A stretch of DNA of 64,000 nucleotides from Microbacterium sp. (GTDB lineage Bacteria > Actinomycetota > Actinomycetes > Actinomycetales > Microbacteriaceae): the NCBI GenBank assembly GCA_003248655.1, contig QFPM01000014.1:25660-89659 (forward strand), in the 5' to 3' direction. A program made the position numbers and the translations under genes. Positions 16,588 to 24,748 of the stretch are shown piece by piece; the first letter of the stretch is position 1, and each line of letters starts with the position of its first letter. The notes below the pieces were generated by a model. The model made no database searches, was not told where the DNA came from, and worked only from the letters and a program-made list of their open reading frames with translations.

Positions 16588-17407
16588 GTCCGCGGCATCC
16601 GCGGCATCCGTCGCCCTGCCCCAGCTGACCGAGATGCCCGCTCCGCAGTACATCATGGTCGGCGACGGGCTGCGGATCGCGACGTACTCGTGGGGCGACG
16701 ACGCCGCTCCGGTCGTCGTGGTCGTGCACGGGTTCGCCTCGAGCACGAAGGACAACTGGGTCGCGACGGGGTGGGTGCGCGACCTGCTGCGCGCGGGCTA
16801 CCGCGTTATCGGCCTCGACCAGCGTGGCCACGGCGCGAGCGACAAGCCCCACAACCCCCGCGACTACGACCTGCGACAGCTGGCCGGCGACGTCGAGACC
16901 GTGCTCGACACGTACCTCGTCGATGAGGCGTTCTACGTCGGGTACTCGCTCGGCGCGCGCGTCGGCTGGGAGGTCGTGCAGGATGTCTCGGCCCGCATCC
17001 CGCGCGCGGTGCTCGGGGGTGTGCCGGACGGCATCCCGCTCGCGCGCCTGGACATCGATCAGGTGCGCTCGCTTGTGGACGACGGCACGCCCGTCACCGA
17101 CCGCGTGACGCTCAACTACATCGCGCTGACCGAGCGCGTGCCCGGCAACGACCTGCGCGCGCTCCTTGCGATCGCGGGGGGCATGCGCGAGTCGAAGACC
17201 GTCGACCCCGATCCCGCGCACGCGCCCCAGCAGCCCGTCATGTTCGCGACGGGATCGCTGGATGCCATCATCGAGGGCTCGAAGGCGCTCGCCGCCGCGT
17301 GTCCGCAGGGCGTCTTCGTCGAGATCCCCGACCGCCACCACTTCAACGCGCCCGGGTCGCGGGTCTTCCGGGAGGCCGCGATCGCCTTTCTCGGGGAGGG
17401 GCGATGA
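16574..17407 (+). CDS. Alpha/beta hydrolase
   Basis: A 277-residue alpha/beta-hydrolase. It shows the oxyanion motif VVHGFASSTKDNW near 53, GLDQRGHGASD near 86, the nucleophile elbow GYSLGARVGW (Ser near 126) and a late DRHHFNAPGS with the candidate His near 258. GTG 16574 follows AAGGAGA by three bases. It overlaps both neighbours, and the Gfo/Idh gene starts inside its stop. Substrate is not evident; esterase or C-C hydrolase activity is possible. Confidence 0.85.
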   Translation: MSSTESAASAASVALPQLTEMPAPQYIMVGDGLRIATYSWGDDAAPVVVVVHGFASSTKDNWVATGWVRDLLRAGYRVIGLDQRGHGASDKPHNPRDYDLRQLAGDVETVLDTYLVDEAFYVGYSLGARVGWEVVQDVSARIPRAVLGGVPDGIPLARLDIDQVRSLVDDGTPVTDRVTLNYIALTERVPGNDLRALLAIAGGMRESKTVDPDPAHAPQQPVMFATGSLDAIIEGSKALAAACPQGVFVEIPDRHHFNAPGSRVFREAAIAFLGEGR

Positions 17408-18357
17408 TCAGGCTCGCGACGATCGGCACCAGCGCGATCACCGAGAGGTTCGCGGATGCCGTGGCGCACAGCGACGGCATCCGCATCGACGTCACGTATT
17501 CGCGGGACGCCGAGCGCGGGCGCGCGTTCGCCGAGCGGATCGGCGCGCCGCGGGCATCCGACGACCTCGACGCCCTGCTGCACTCGGGCGAGATCGACGC
17601 GGTCTACGTCGGCTCGCCCAACGGCGCGCACGCGGCGCAGGCGCAGGCCGCGGTGGATGCCGGGGTGCATGTCTTCCTCGAGAAGCCCGCGACGCCGACC
17701 GCCGCCGAGTTCGAGGCGCTCGTCGCGAGCGCTCGCGCGCGGGGCGTCGTCGTCTTCGAGGGCATGCGGAACGTGTTCGACCCGGGTATGGTGAAAGTCG
17801 CCGAGCTGTTGCCCGCCGCCGGGCGGGTGCGGCTCGTCTCGTTCGGGCAGTCGCAGTACTCGGCGCGCTACGACCTCGTGCTGCGCGGCGAGACACCGAA
17901 CATCTTCGACCCCGCGCTCGCGGGCGGGGCGCTGTTCGACCTCGGCGTGTATCCGCTGAGCGCCGCGATCCACCTGTTCGGCGCCCCGGCATCCGTCTCG
18001 GGATCGACCGTGACGATCGCGACGGGGGCCGATGGCGCGGGTGCCGCGGTGCTGACGTACCCCGACCTCGTCGCGCAGGTCTCGTTCTCGAAGATCGGGT
18101 TCTCGCACCGGCCGAACGAGATCCAGGGCGAGCTCGGCACGATCGAGATCGATGAGATCACCGCTCCCCGGGTCGTGACGCTGACCCTGCGTGGCGGCGA
18201 GCGGACGGAGCACCGCATCGACGGCGCGGACAACAACATGGTCTACGAGGCCCGGCGCTTCGCCGAGCTCGTCCGCGGCGCCGACCCGACGTCCGACCAG
18301 GACCGCACGATCGCGGTGCTGCGCGCGGTCGAGGCGATCCGGGGTACTGCACGATGA
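17404..18357 (+). CDS. Gfo/Idh/MocA family oxidoreductase
   Basis: A 317-residue NAD(P)-dependent sugar-type dehydrogenase. The Rossmann start is MIRLATIGTSAITERFADAV, and the family hallmark is VFLEKPATPTAAEFEAL near 93, where EKP contacts the cofactor. The C-terminal sheet domain holds GGALFDLGVYPLSAAIHLFG near 178, with His in the usual catalytic helix. It overlaps the hydrolase by four bases. Members oxidise sugars, inositols or related polyols; no neighbour identifies the substrate. Confidence 0.9.
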   Translation: MIRLATIGTSAITERFADAVAHSDGIRIDVTYSRDAERGRAFAERIGAPRASDDLDALLHSGEIDAVYVGSPNGAHAAQAQAAVDAGVHVFLEKPATPTAAEFEALVASARARGVVVFEGMRNVFDPGMVKVAELLPAAGRVRLVSFGQSQYSARYDLVLRGETPNIFDPALAGGALFDLGVYPLSAAIHLFGAPASVSGSTVTIATGADGAGAAVLTYPDLVAQVSFSKIGFSHRPNEIQGELGTIEIDEITAPRVVTLTLRGGERTEHRIDGADNNMVYEARRFAELVRGADPTSDQDRTIAVLRAVEAIRGTAR

Positions 18358-18373
18358 GAGAAGGATGACAGAC

Positions 18374-18805
18374 ATGGCCGAAGACGGATTCAGCGCAGAC
18401 GAGCGCGCGGCGATGAAGCAGCGCGCCGAAGAGTTGCGCTCCACGAAGGGGCTCAAGGGCGCCGCGAAGCTCGCGAAGGAGCTCGAGGCGTGCGCCGACG
18501 CGATCGATGCGCTCACCGGGGTGGACGGCGACCTCGCCCGCGCCGTGCACCGCATCGTCGCCGACCTCGCGCCCGACCTCAACCCGAAGACGTTCTACGG
18601 GTTCCCCGCCTACGCGGCGGACGGGAAGGTCGTGATCTTCGTGCAGCCTGCGTCGAAGTTCGACACCCGGTATCCGACGGTCAACTTCACCGAGGACTCG
18701 CACCTCGACGACGGCGACATGTGGGCGACCTCGTTCGCCGTCGTGTCGGTGACGGATGCCGTCGAGCAGCGCATCCGCGAGCTCGTCGCGCGCGCGGTGG
18801 CGTGA
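18374..18805 (+). CDS. DUF1801 (YdhG/iron-chaperone-like) protein
   Basis: A 143-residue DUF1801 protein with the central motif DLNPKTFYGFPAYAADGKVVIFVQ and an N-terminal helical arm (FSADERAAMKQRAEEL). The related Bacillus YdhG/Fra group is reported as iron chaperones, but the frataxin-like acidic ridge cannot be judged by eye. ATG 18374 has AAGGA eight bases upstream; ATG 18365 is possible. It follows the Gfo/Idh gene after 16 bp. Confidence 0.75.
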   Translation: MAEDGFSADERAAMKQRAEELRSTKGLKGAAKLAKELEACADAIDALTGVDGDLARAVHRIVADLAPDLNPKTFYGFPAYAADGKVVIFVQPASKFDTRYPTVNFTEDSHLDDGDMWATSFAVVSVTDAVEQRIRELVARAVA

Positions 18806-18902
18806 CGCGCATGGACTGAGCCCGACGGCGTCTCACCGCGGCATCCGTGCGACGACCTAGACTGGGTGGGTTCCCCTTCCGCCGAATCCTTGTGAGCATT
18901 TC

Positions 18903-19529
18903 GTGACCGACGCTGCGCCGCGCACCTTCGAGGTGCGGCACCTGCAGCTCGGGCGCGCGCTGTTCGCGGCGATGGCGGCGATCATGGTCACCTTCTCGGC
19001 CGACCACTCGGCCCCCGTGGGGCTCGCGATCTTCAGCGGCTTCGCGATCGCGGCCGCGCTCCTCTTCTTTGCCGCCGCGTGGCTTGTCTACGGCGCGGGA
19101 GCGCGCGCCGTGCCGATTCTGCTCGGTGTTGTCAGCCTCGCCGCAGGGATGGCGACGGGCATCCCCGCGCTACGGTCGACGATCCTGTTCTTCGTTGTCG
19201 TGATCGCGTGGGCGGCGATCTCGGGTCTCATCGAGCTCATCGCCGGCATCCGTGCCCGCCGCACGGGCGACCCGGCGGCGCGCGACGCGATCCTGATCGG
19301 GGCGATCACCCTCGCTCTTGCGGTGGGCCTGCTGCTCGTGAACCCTGCGTACAGCCTCGAGTACTTCATCAAGGATGCCGGCGCCACCTTCACCCTCACG
19401 GGCATCGTGATCGGCGTCGGGCTGTTCGGCGGCTACGCCGCGATCGTGGCGGTGTTCCTCGGCATCGCGGGGTTCTCTCCGCGCCGAGCGTCGGATGCCG
19501 TGGCCTCGCCCGCGGGAGAGACGGCATGA
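18903..19529 (+). CDS. Multi-pass membrane protein, possibly DUF308/HdeD-like
   Basis: A 208-residue hydrophobic protein with six predicted spans in three close pairs, a layout like HdeD/DUF308. The spans include LFFAAAWLVYGAGARAVPIL, FFVVVIAWAAISGLIELIAG and LALAVGLLLVNPA. I cannot name a catalytic motif. GTG 18903 is 39 bp after the hexamer TAGACT (18858-18863). The next membrane protein starts inside its stop (ATGA), so they form a pair. Confidence 0.6.
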   Translation: MTDAAPRTFEVRHLQLGRALFAAMAAIMVTFSADHSAPVGLAIFSGFAIAAALLFFAAAWLVYGAGARAVPILLGVVSLAAGMATGIPALRSTILFFVVVIAWAAISGLIELIAGIRARRTGDPAARDAILIGAITLALAVGLLLVNPAYSLEYFIKDAGATFTLTGIVIGVGLFGGYAAIVAVFLGIAGFSPRRASDAVASPAGETA

Positions 19530-19867
19530 GCGACGACGGCACGCAGCATCGCCCGCCGACCCGGCGCGACCTCATGAAGCCTGTGCAGCTGCTCGGGTTC
19601 GCGTTCGCGGCAGCGGTGTTCGGCGGCGGCATCGCGCTCGTGTCGATGGGGTTCTTCCAAGACCTCAGCGGCGACGAGCGCTCGCACGTGCTGGTCGTGT
19701 CGCTCGTCGTCGCGGGAATCTCGTTCATCGCGACGCTCGTCATCATCGCGTTGCTGATGCTCGCCGTCGACCCCGCGCAGGTCACGAAGCCGGTCGATCA
19801 GGGCGTGCTTCTGCCGCCGACGGATGACGACGAGGGCGACGCCCCGGCATCCGACCGCCGCGCGTAG
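19526..19867 (+). CDS. Small two-span membrane protein
   Basis: A 113-residue protein with a charged N-terminus, two hydrophobic spans (VQLLGFAFAAAVFGGGIALV and LVVSLVVAGISFIATLVIIA) and an acidic tail (PPTDDDEGDAP). The stop-start overlap with the preceding membrane protein suggests they work together. No family with known function is recognised. The layout places both ends in the cytosol. Confidence 0.65.
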   Translation: MSDDGTQHRPPTRRDLMKPVQLLGFAFAAAVFGGGIALVSMGFFQDLSGDERSHVLVVSLVVAGISFIATLVIIALLMLAVDPAQVTKPVDQGVLLPPTDDDEGDAPASDRRA

Positions 19868-19892
19868 CTGCGCCGCGGCATCCGCCGGTCGT

Positions 19893-19968
19893 AATTGCAA
19901 GGCCGCGCGCCAGACACGCCGCGTCGGGCGCACGCGGCACGGCGTGTCGCAGACGATCCCTTGCAGTT
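19893..19968. repeat. Nested palindrome between convergent genes
   Basis: Two nested inverted repeats: TGCAAGG (19896-19902) with CCTTGCA (19959-19965), and GACACGCCG (19913-19921) with CGGCGTGTC (19940-19948). It fills the gap between the membrane-protein gene and the convergent purB. It may terminate both or be a REP-like element. Confidence 0.6.
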
Positions 19969-20001
19969 CGGATGCGGCGCCGCGAGCGCGCGCAGACCCG
20001 C

Positions 20002-21387
20002 CTAGACCTCGCGGACGAGCTCGGCGGCGAGGCCGGTGTAGGTCGCGGGGGTGAGGGCGAGCAGGCGCTCCTTCGCGGCATCCCCGATGTCGAGCCCGCG
20101 TACGAACTCGGCAAGCTCCGCACCGCCGACGCGACGGCCGCGGGTGAGGTCCTTGAGGAGCGCGTAGGGGTCGGTGACCTGCGAGCGGCCGGCGACGATC
20201 TCGGCGCGCACGACCGTCTGGATCGCCTCCGCGAGCACCTCCCAGTTCGCGTCGAGGTCGGCCAGCAGCACCTCGCGCGCGAGGAGGATCTCTTTCAGCC
20301 CCCGCTCGAGGTTGTCGAGCGCGAGCATCGAGTGCCCGAACGCGACCCCGATGTTGCGCTGCGTCGTCGAGTCGGTCAGGTCGCGCTGCATCCGGCTCGT
20401 GACGAGGGTGGATGCCAGGGTCTGGAACAGTCCGCCGGCGATCTCGAGGTTCGCCTCGGCGTTCTCGAACCGGATCGGGTTGATCTTGTGCGGCATCGTC
20501 GACGAGCCGGTCGCTCCCGCGACGGGGATCTGCGCGAAGAACCCCATCGAGATGTACGTCCAGATGTCGGTCGCGAGGTTGTGCAGGATGCCGCCGGCGT
20601 GCCGCACCCGGTCGTAGAGCTCGACCTGCCAGTCGTGCGACTCGATCTGCGTCGTGAGCGGGTTGAAGTCGAGCCCGAGGCCCTCGATGAACTCCCGCGA
20701 GAGCGCGGGCCAGTCGACGTCGGGCGCGGCGGCGAGGTGCGCCGACCAGGTGCCGGTCGCGCCGGAGAACTTCGCGAGGTACTCGCCGCCCTCGATCTGC
20801 GCGACGACCCGCTCGAGGCGCTTCGCGAACACCGCGAGTTCCTTGCCCATCGTCGTGGGCGTCGCGGGCTGACCGTGCGTGCGCGAGAGCATCGCGGCAT
20901 CCGCGTGCTCGTGGGCGAGGCGGCCGATCGACAGCGTGAGCGTTCGCGCCTTCGGCAGCCACACGTTCTCGACGGCGCGCTTGACGGTCAGGGCGTACGA
21001 GGCGGAGTTGATGTCCTCGCTCGTGCACGCGAAGTGCGTGAGCTCGGCGATGGCATCCAGACCCAGGGATGCCAGGCGGTCCCGCACCAGGTACTCGACA
21101 GCCTTCACGTCGTGGCGCGTCACCGCCTCCTTCTCGGCGAGCCAGGCGATCTCGGCTTGTCCGAAGTCGCGGTAGAGGGCGCGCAGGGAGTCCTTCTGGG
21201 CATCCGTGAGGGGGGCCGAGCCGAACAGTTCGCGGTCGGTGAGCGCGATGATCCACTCGACTTCGACCTCGACGCGGGCCCGGTTCAGACCCGCCTCGGA
21301 CAGGTAGTCGGCGAGTCCGGCGACAGCGGCGCGGTAGCGGCCGTCGAGCGGACTCAGGGGCTGGTCAGGCAGGGACGCGGTGGTCAA
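20002..21387 (-). CDS. purB: Adenylosuccinate lyase
   Basis: About 461 residues of the fumarase/aspartase superfamily. It cleaves adenylosuccinate and SAICAR in purine synthesis. Visible are PLSPLDGRY at the start, HFACTSEDINSASYAL near 85, SRTHGQPATPTTMGK near 155 and the signature GSSTMPHKINP near 285. TTG 21387 fits the conserved start and has GGAG nine bases upstream; GTG 21423, which overlaps the upstream phosphatase stop by four bases, would add 12 residues. It is therefore likely co-transcribed with the phosphatase. Confidence 0.96.
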   Translation of the reverse strand: MTTASLPDQPLSPLDGRYRAAVAGLADYLSEAGLNRARVEVEVEWIIALTDRELFGSAPLTDAQKDSLRALYRDFGQAEIAWLAEKEAVTRHDVKAVEYLVRDRLASLGLDAIAELTHFACTSEDINSASYALTVKRAVENVWLPKARTLTLSIGRLAHEHADAAMLSRTHGQPATPTTMGKELAVFAKRLERVVAQIEGGEYLAKFSGATGTWSAHLAAAPDVDWPALSREFIEGLGLDFNPLTTQIESHDWQVELYDRVRHAGGILHNLATDIWTYISMGFFAQIPVAGATGSSTMPHKINPIRFENAEANLEIAGGLFQTLASTLVTSRMQRDLTDSTTQRNIGVAFGHSMLALDNLERGLKEILLAREVLLADLDANWEVLAEAIQTVVRAEIVAGRSQVTDPYALLKDLTRGRRVGGAELAEFVRGLDIGDAAKERLLALTPATYTGLAAELVREV

Positions 21388-21419
21388 GGCGCGGGGCTCC
21401 GATCGGTGACATCGGGCGC

Positions 21420-21941
21420 TCACGAAGAGGGTCGGATGGCGGGTTCGAGCTGCCGGAAGAGCGCCCGGCTGGCACTCTCGATCATACCGAGCACCTCATC
21501 GAACATCTCCGGCCCGGCGTAGTACGGATCGGGCACGTCGAGCGCTCCCGCGGCGCCCGCATCGAACGACAGCAGTAGGGCGAGCTTGTCGGCATCCTCG
21601 CCCGTGGGCGCCCAGCTCGTCAGGATCCGCTCGTGCGAGCGGTCGAGCGCGACGATGAGGTCGTTGCGGGCGAAGTCCTCGATCGCGAACTGCCGCGCCC
21701 GATGGCGCTCGCCGTCGTAGCCGCGGCGGCGCAGGGCATCGATCGTGCGGGAGTCGGCGCGCTCGCCGACGTGCCAGTCGCCGGTGCCGGAGCTGCTGGA
21801 TGCCACGTAGTCGCCCAGCCCCGAACGCTCGGTGAGATCGCGGAAGACGACTTCTGCCATCGGCGAGCGGCAGATGTTGCCGGTGCACACAAAGGCGATC
21901 CGGAACGGCTCTACACGGCTCGGCACGTCTCTATCTTGCAT
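21420..21941 (-). CDS. Low-molecular-weight protein tyrosine phosphatase
   Basis: About 173 residues. The phosphatase loop FVCTGNICRSPMAE (C-X5-R-S) is near residue 18, and the general acid Asp is in DVPDPYYAG near 138. Such enzymes dephosphorylate tyrosine residues, or arginine in some Gram-positives, or take part in polysaccharide control. ATG 21941 is used; GTG 21926 is possible. It overlaps the longer purB start by four bases. About 190 bp upstream (21942-22133) separate it from the divergent WXG100-like gene; nothing distinct was seen there. Confidence 0.92.
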   Translation of the reverse strand: MQDRDVPSRVEPFRIAFVCTGNICRSPMAEVVFRDLTERSGLGDYVASSSSGTGDWHVGERADSRTIDALRRRGYDGERHRARQFAIEDFARNDLIVALDRSHERILTSWAPTGEDADKLALLLSFDAGAAGALDVPDPYYAGPEMFDEVLGMIESASRALFRQLEPAIRPSS

Positions 21942-22133
21942 CCGCGGGGCGCGTCCTGCATCTGCGTGGGTTTCTGTTGCATCGGCGGGCCCGCTGCCCG
22001 CGTTCACGGGGACTGCCGCGGGTCCCCCGTGGTCGGCACGTGGCCTCCTCCCCAGGCGGGCAGATCGCGAAACTGTCCACCGATCGGTGCTGCACGCTCC
22101 CACGGCGCGGCCCGGCACGGCACGATCGGGGCC

Positions 22134-22409
22134 ATGTACCGGTACACACAGTCTCCGACCCTTGACGCGATCGCGGTGGCGCGGGGCCTCCTCGACGTCG
22201 CCGACGGTGATGCCGACGCCCTCCGCGGAACGGTCGTCGCGCTCGCCGACGCGACCGACTGGCAGGCGCGCGCGACCGCCGGGTACTGCGCGGGCATCGC
22301 CGCGCTCGCGGGCGACGTGCGCATGCTCGCCGGGCGCATCGCATCGGCGCTGCTCGATCTGGCGATCGCCGAGCGCCTCGAGGTCGCCCGCGCGGGAGCG
22401 GAGGGCTGA
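22134..22409 (+). CDS. WXG100-like small helical protein
   Basis: A 91-residue, all-helical protein. A central Trp turn (ATDWQARATAGYCAGIAAL) lies between two amphipathic helices, and the end reads LAGRIASALLDLAIAERLEVA. Size and layout resemble WXG100/EspC-type substrates of type VII secretion, but the motif is W-Q-A rather than W-X-G. The gene ends 4 bp before a hydrolase that also starts with a helical ESX-like region, so the two are likely partners. No ESX machinery is in the window. Function is inferred. Confidence 0.5.
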   Translation: MYRYTQSPTLDAIAVARGLLDVADGDADALRGTVVALADATDWQARATAGYCAGIAALAGDVRMLAGRIASALLDLAIAERLEVARAGAEG

Positions 22410-22413
22410 GCAC

Positions 22414-23727
22414 GTGGCGACCGACGACGACGCACTGGACATCCGCAGCGGCGGCATCGTGGCCGTCGACACCGAGTCGCTTCGCGACGCGTCGGCGCGG
22501 CTCCGACTCGTCGCGGGGGAGGCCGACGGCATCCGAGAGGCGCTCGCGAAGGCGTCGCGCACGCTCCTCTACGCGGGCGTCGCGATCCGAACGCCGGAGG
22601 ACGAGGCGGCGGATGCCGCGGCGCGAGCGCGCCGGCTCGCCGACGACCTCACGACGATGGCCGACACGTACGAGGTCGCCGAGCTCGTCGCGGCGGCGGA
22701 GATCGCGCGCGCGAGCGGCGACGCGGAGCTCGAGAACATGCTCCGCGGGCGAGCGCTCGAGCTCGTCGGCGAGAACCCGGTCGTCCTGAGCAGGCTCGCC
22801 GCCGCGGCGCTCGACTGGCGCACGCAGAACGCCTCGGCGCTCTCTCGGCAGTTCGGCCCGGGCCTTCCGGCGGGTATGACACCCGGCCTCGACATCCTCG
22901 CGATGTTCGCGACGGGTCTCGTCGGGCTGCTCGGCCGTGGCCCGGTGCCGCGCGGCGAGCGACTCACGGGCGAACCCGCCCCCGTGGTGGTGACACCCGT
23001 CGCGCGGGGCAGAACGTCGCCGCCCACCACGCTCGTTCAGCTGGTCGACCGCATCCCCGCCGGCGACGGACGGGTGCGGGTCGAGCGATACACGATGCCC
23101 GACGGCTCCGCCCGGTTCGTCACCTATGTTGCGGGGTCGGCGTTCGACGGCCCCGACGACGAAGCGTGGGATATGGCATCGAACCTGCAGCTCTACGAGG
23201 GCGAGCACGGCGCGTCATACGATGCGGTGCAGACCGCGCTGGTCGCCGCGGGAGCGCAGCCGGGCGACGCCGTCGACTTCGTCGGGTACTCCCAGGGCGG
23301 AATGGTCGCATCCCTCCTCGCGCTGCAGAGCGAATACGACGTGGCCCTGCTCGTGACCTTCGGCGATCCCGTGCAGGCGGATGTCCCGGACAACACGCTG
23401 AGTGTCGCCGTTCGGCACGATGACGATCTCGTGTCGACGCTCGCGGGAGGCGGCTACGCGGCGGGAGTGGGAGCCGAGGGCAGCTTCGTGGCGTCGCGCG
23501 AGACCTCGGGTTCCGCGCTCACCGGTGACGGTGCGTTCGGCCCGCACGGGCTCGACGCCTACCGCGACACGGCGAGCCTGCTCGATGGCTCTCCCGACCC
23601 GCGGATGGATGCCGTGCGCGGCAGGCTTGCGCCGCTGTCCGAGGCGACGTCTGTGGCCGCCACCGTCTACGGCGCATCGCGCGACGCGCCGCCCCGGCTC
23701 AGCGCTTCAGCTGAGGGCGGAGGATGA
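22414..23727 (+). CDS. Helical ESX-like N-terminus fused to alpha/beta hydrolase
   Basis: A 437-residue protein. Residues 1-150 are alpha-helical and Ala/Arg/Glu-rich. A hydrophobic stretch (GLDILAMFATGLVGLLG) is near 155-172. From about 200 a hydrolase domain carries DAVDFVGYSQGGMVASLLAL, with the nucleophile Ser near 295 in G-Y-S-Q-G, an Asp in VTFGDPVQADVP, and a late His (FGPHGLDAYRDTASL). This arrangement recalls lipase-like proteins exported with WXG100 partners. GTG 22414. The last 29 bp overlap the convergent holin-like gene. Confidence 0.65.
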   Translation: MATDDDALDIRSGGIVAVDTESLRDASARLRLVAGEADGIREALAKASRTLLYAGVAIRTPEDEAADAAARARRLADDLTTMADTYEVAELVAAAEIARASGDAELENMLRGRALELVGENPVVLSRLAAAALDWRTQNASALSRQFGPGLPAGMTPGLDILAMFATGLVGLLGRGPVPRGERLTGEPAPVVVTPVARGRTSPPTTLVQLVDRIPAGDGRVRVERYTMPDGSARFVTYVAGSAFDGPDDEAWDMASNLQLYEGEHGASYDAVQTALVAAGAQPGDAVDFVGYSQGGMVASLLALQSEYDVALLVTFGDPVQADVPDNTLSVAVRHDDDLVSTLAGGGYAAGVGAEGSFVASRETSGSALTGDGAFGPHGLDAYRDTASLLDGSPDPRMDAVRGRLAPLSEATSVAATVYGASRDAPPRLSASAEGGG

Positions 23728-24091
23728 TGCCGAAGATCCAGTTGATGAGCGAGATGACGAGCGCCGCGACGACCCCGACCCAGAAGTCGCCGAGCGACAG
23801 GCCCCAGCCCCACCAGGCGGTGAACCACGCCGTGATCCACAGCAGCAGGCCGTTGATGACCAGCGAGATGAGGCCGAGCGTGAGGATGTAGAGCGGGAAC
23901 GCCACGATCTTGATGACCGTGCCGATGATGGTGTTGACGATCGCGAACACCGCGGCGACCGCGAGCAGCGTCAGAACGAGCTGCAGCGTCTCGCCGGGTG
24001 GGAACGGGGTGACCACGACCTGCAGGGCAGTGAGCAACGTCACGACCCAGATCGCGAAAGCGTTGACGACGACACGGATGAGAAAGCGCAT
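23699..24091 (-). CDS. Phage-holin-4-like (DUF360) membrane protein
   Basis: A 130-residue protein with four hydrophobic spans, matching the Phage_holin_4_2/YvlD type found in many bacterial chromosomes. Typical segments are FAIVNTIIGTVIKIVAFPLY and LTLGLISLVINGLLLWITAW. ATG 24091 starts the conserved region. Its role is uncertain; no lytic genes are near. The 3' end overlaps the convergent hydrolase gene by 29 bp, and the Doc toxin gene ends 8 bp upstream on the same strand. Confidence 0.82.
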   Translation of the reverse strand: MRFLIRVVVNAFAIWVVTLLTALQVVVTPFPPGETLQLVLTLLAVAAVFAIVNTIIGTVIKIVAFPLYILTLGLISLVINGLLLWITAWFTAWWGWGLSLGDFWVGVVAALVISLINWIFGIILRPQLKR

Positions 24092-24098
24092 GGTCGAC

Positions 24099-24467
24099 TC
24101 AGTCTCGCACGGAGTGCGTGCGCAGGCTATCGGCGATGTCGGCCAGCTCGAGCTTGCTCTGCGCCACCGCGAGCACGAGGTCGAACGCCTCATCGTTGGT
24201 CAGTGTCACCTGCACCCCGTTGATGCTGAGGAAGGCGAAGGTGAGGTAGAGCGAGAGCCGCTTGTTCCCGTCGAAGAGCGGGTGATTCTGCGCCAGCGAT
24301 GAGAAGAGCGCCGCAGCCTTGTCGAAGAGGTCGGGGTAGGCCTCCTGGCCGAACATCGCTGCCGACGGTCTCGCCAGAGCAGAGAACAGCAGGCCTTCGT
24401 CGCGCACGTGCAGACCGAGCTTGGCGATGACGGCTATCGCCTGCTCGGGACCGATGTACTCGATCAC
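24099..24467 (-). CDS. Doc-type (Fic/death-on-curing) toxin
   Basis: A 122-residue Fic-fold toxin. The active-site motif reads HPLFDGNKRLSLYLTFAFL near residue 62; the H-P-F-x-D/E-G-N-K-R core is intact apart from Leu for Phe. This Doc-like K-type motif phosphorylates elongation factor Tu in the P1 Doc system. GTG 24467 lies inside the antitoxin stop, so both are translated together. Confidence 0.88.
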   Translation of the reverse strand: MIEYIGPEQAIAVIAKLGLHVRDEGLLFSALARPSAAMFGQEAYPDLFDKAAALFSSLAQNHPLFDGNKRLSLYLTFAFLSINGVQVTLTNDEAFDLVLAVAQSKLELADIADSLRTHSVRD

Positions 24468-24670
24468 GCGTCTTCGAGGCGGCGGAGGGTCTCGGCGTAC
24501 CGCGTGGTGATGCCATCCACGGCTGCAAGCACTCGCGCCGTCTTCGACTCAGAGTCGACGAACCGAGCACTCGCCTCGATCAGGAGCGCATGCTTCGACG
24601 TGTGGCGCTCCGCCGCCAGCTCCTCGAGGCGCGCGTCGAGCTCTTCAGGAAGTCGCAGTGTCATAGCCAT
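24464..24670 (-). CDS. Ribbon-helix-helix antitoxin of the Doc pair
   Basis: A 68-residue ribbon-helix-helix protein (MTLRLPEELDARLEELA, then a second helix TSKHALLIEASARFV) with a C-terminal neutralising tail. It directly precedes the Doc toxin with a 4-bp overlap, as in other RHH-Doc pairs. Its start codon lies inside an inverted repeat, which implies self-repression. Confidence 0.85.
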   Translation of the reverse strand: MAMTLRLPEELDARLEELAAERHTSKHALLIEASARFVDSESKTARVLAAVDGITTRYAETLRRLEDA

Positions 24671-24703
24671 ACCGAAATGGTATCACTACCGATTCGGTAT
24701 CAC
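24669..24703. promoter_or_regulatory. Operator of the Doc pair
   Basis: The inverted repeat ATACCGAA (24669-24676) / TTCGGTAT (24693-24700) overlaps the antitoxin start codon. In the same stretch GGTATCAC occurs twice directly (24679-24686 and 24696-24703). RHH antitoxins bind such short repeated sites. Confidence 0.65.
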
Positions 24704-24736
24704 AATGGCGCCGACGGCGAATGCGGCGGACGCTCG

Positions 24737-24742
24737 TAGACT
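24737..24742 (+). promoter_or_regulatory. -10 hexamer TAGACT of hisC (leaderless start)
   Basis: TAGACT is followed by six bases and then the GTG start of hisC, so transcription would begin at or next to the start codon. The same spacing is seen before many genes here. Confidence 0.5.
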
Positions 24743-24748
24743 CAAGGC

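Noticed and set aside
23699..24091. Prophage remnant from the holin-like gene
   Set aside because: This holin-like family is a common chromosomal membrane protein; no endolysin or structural phage gene is near.
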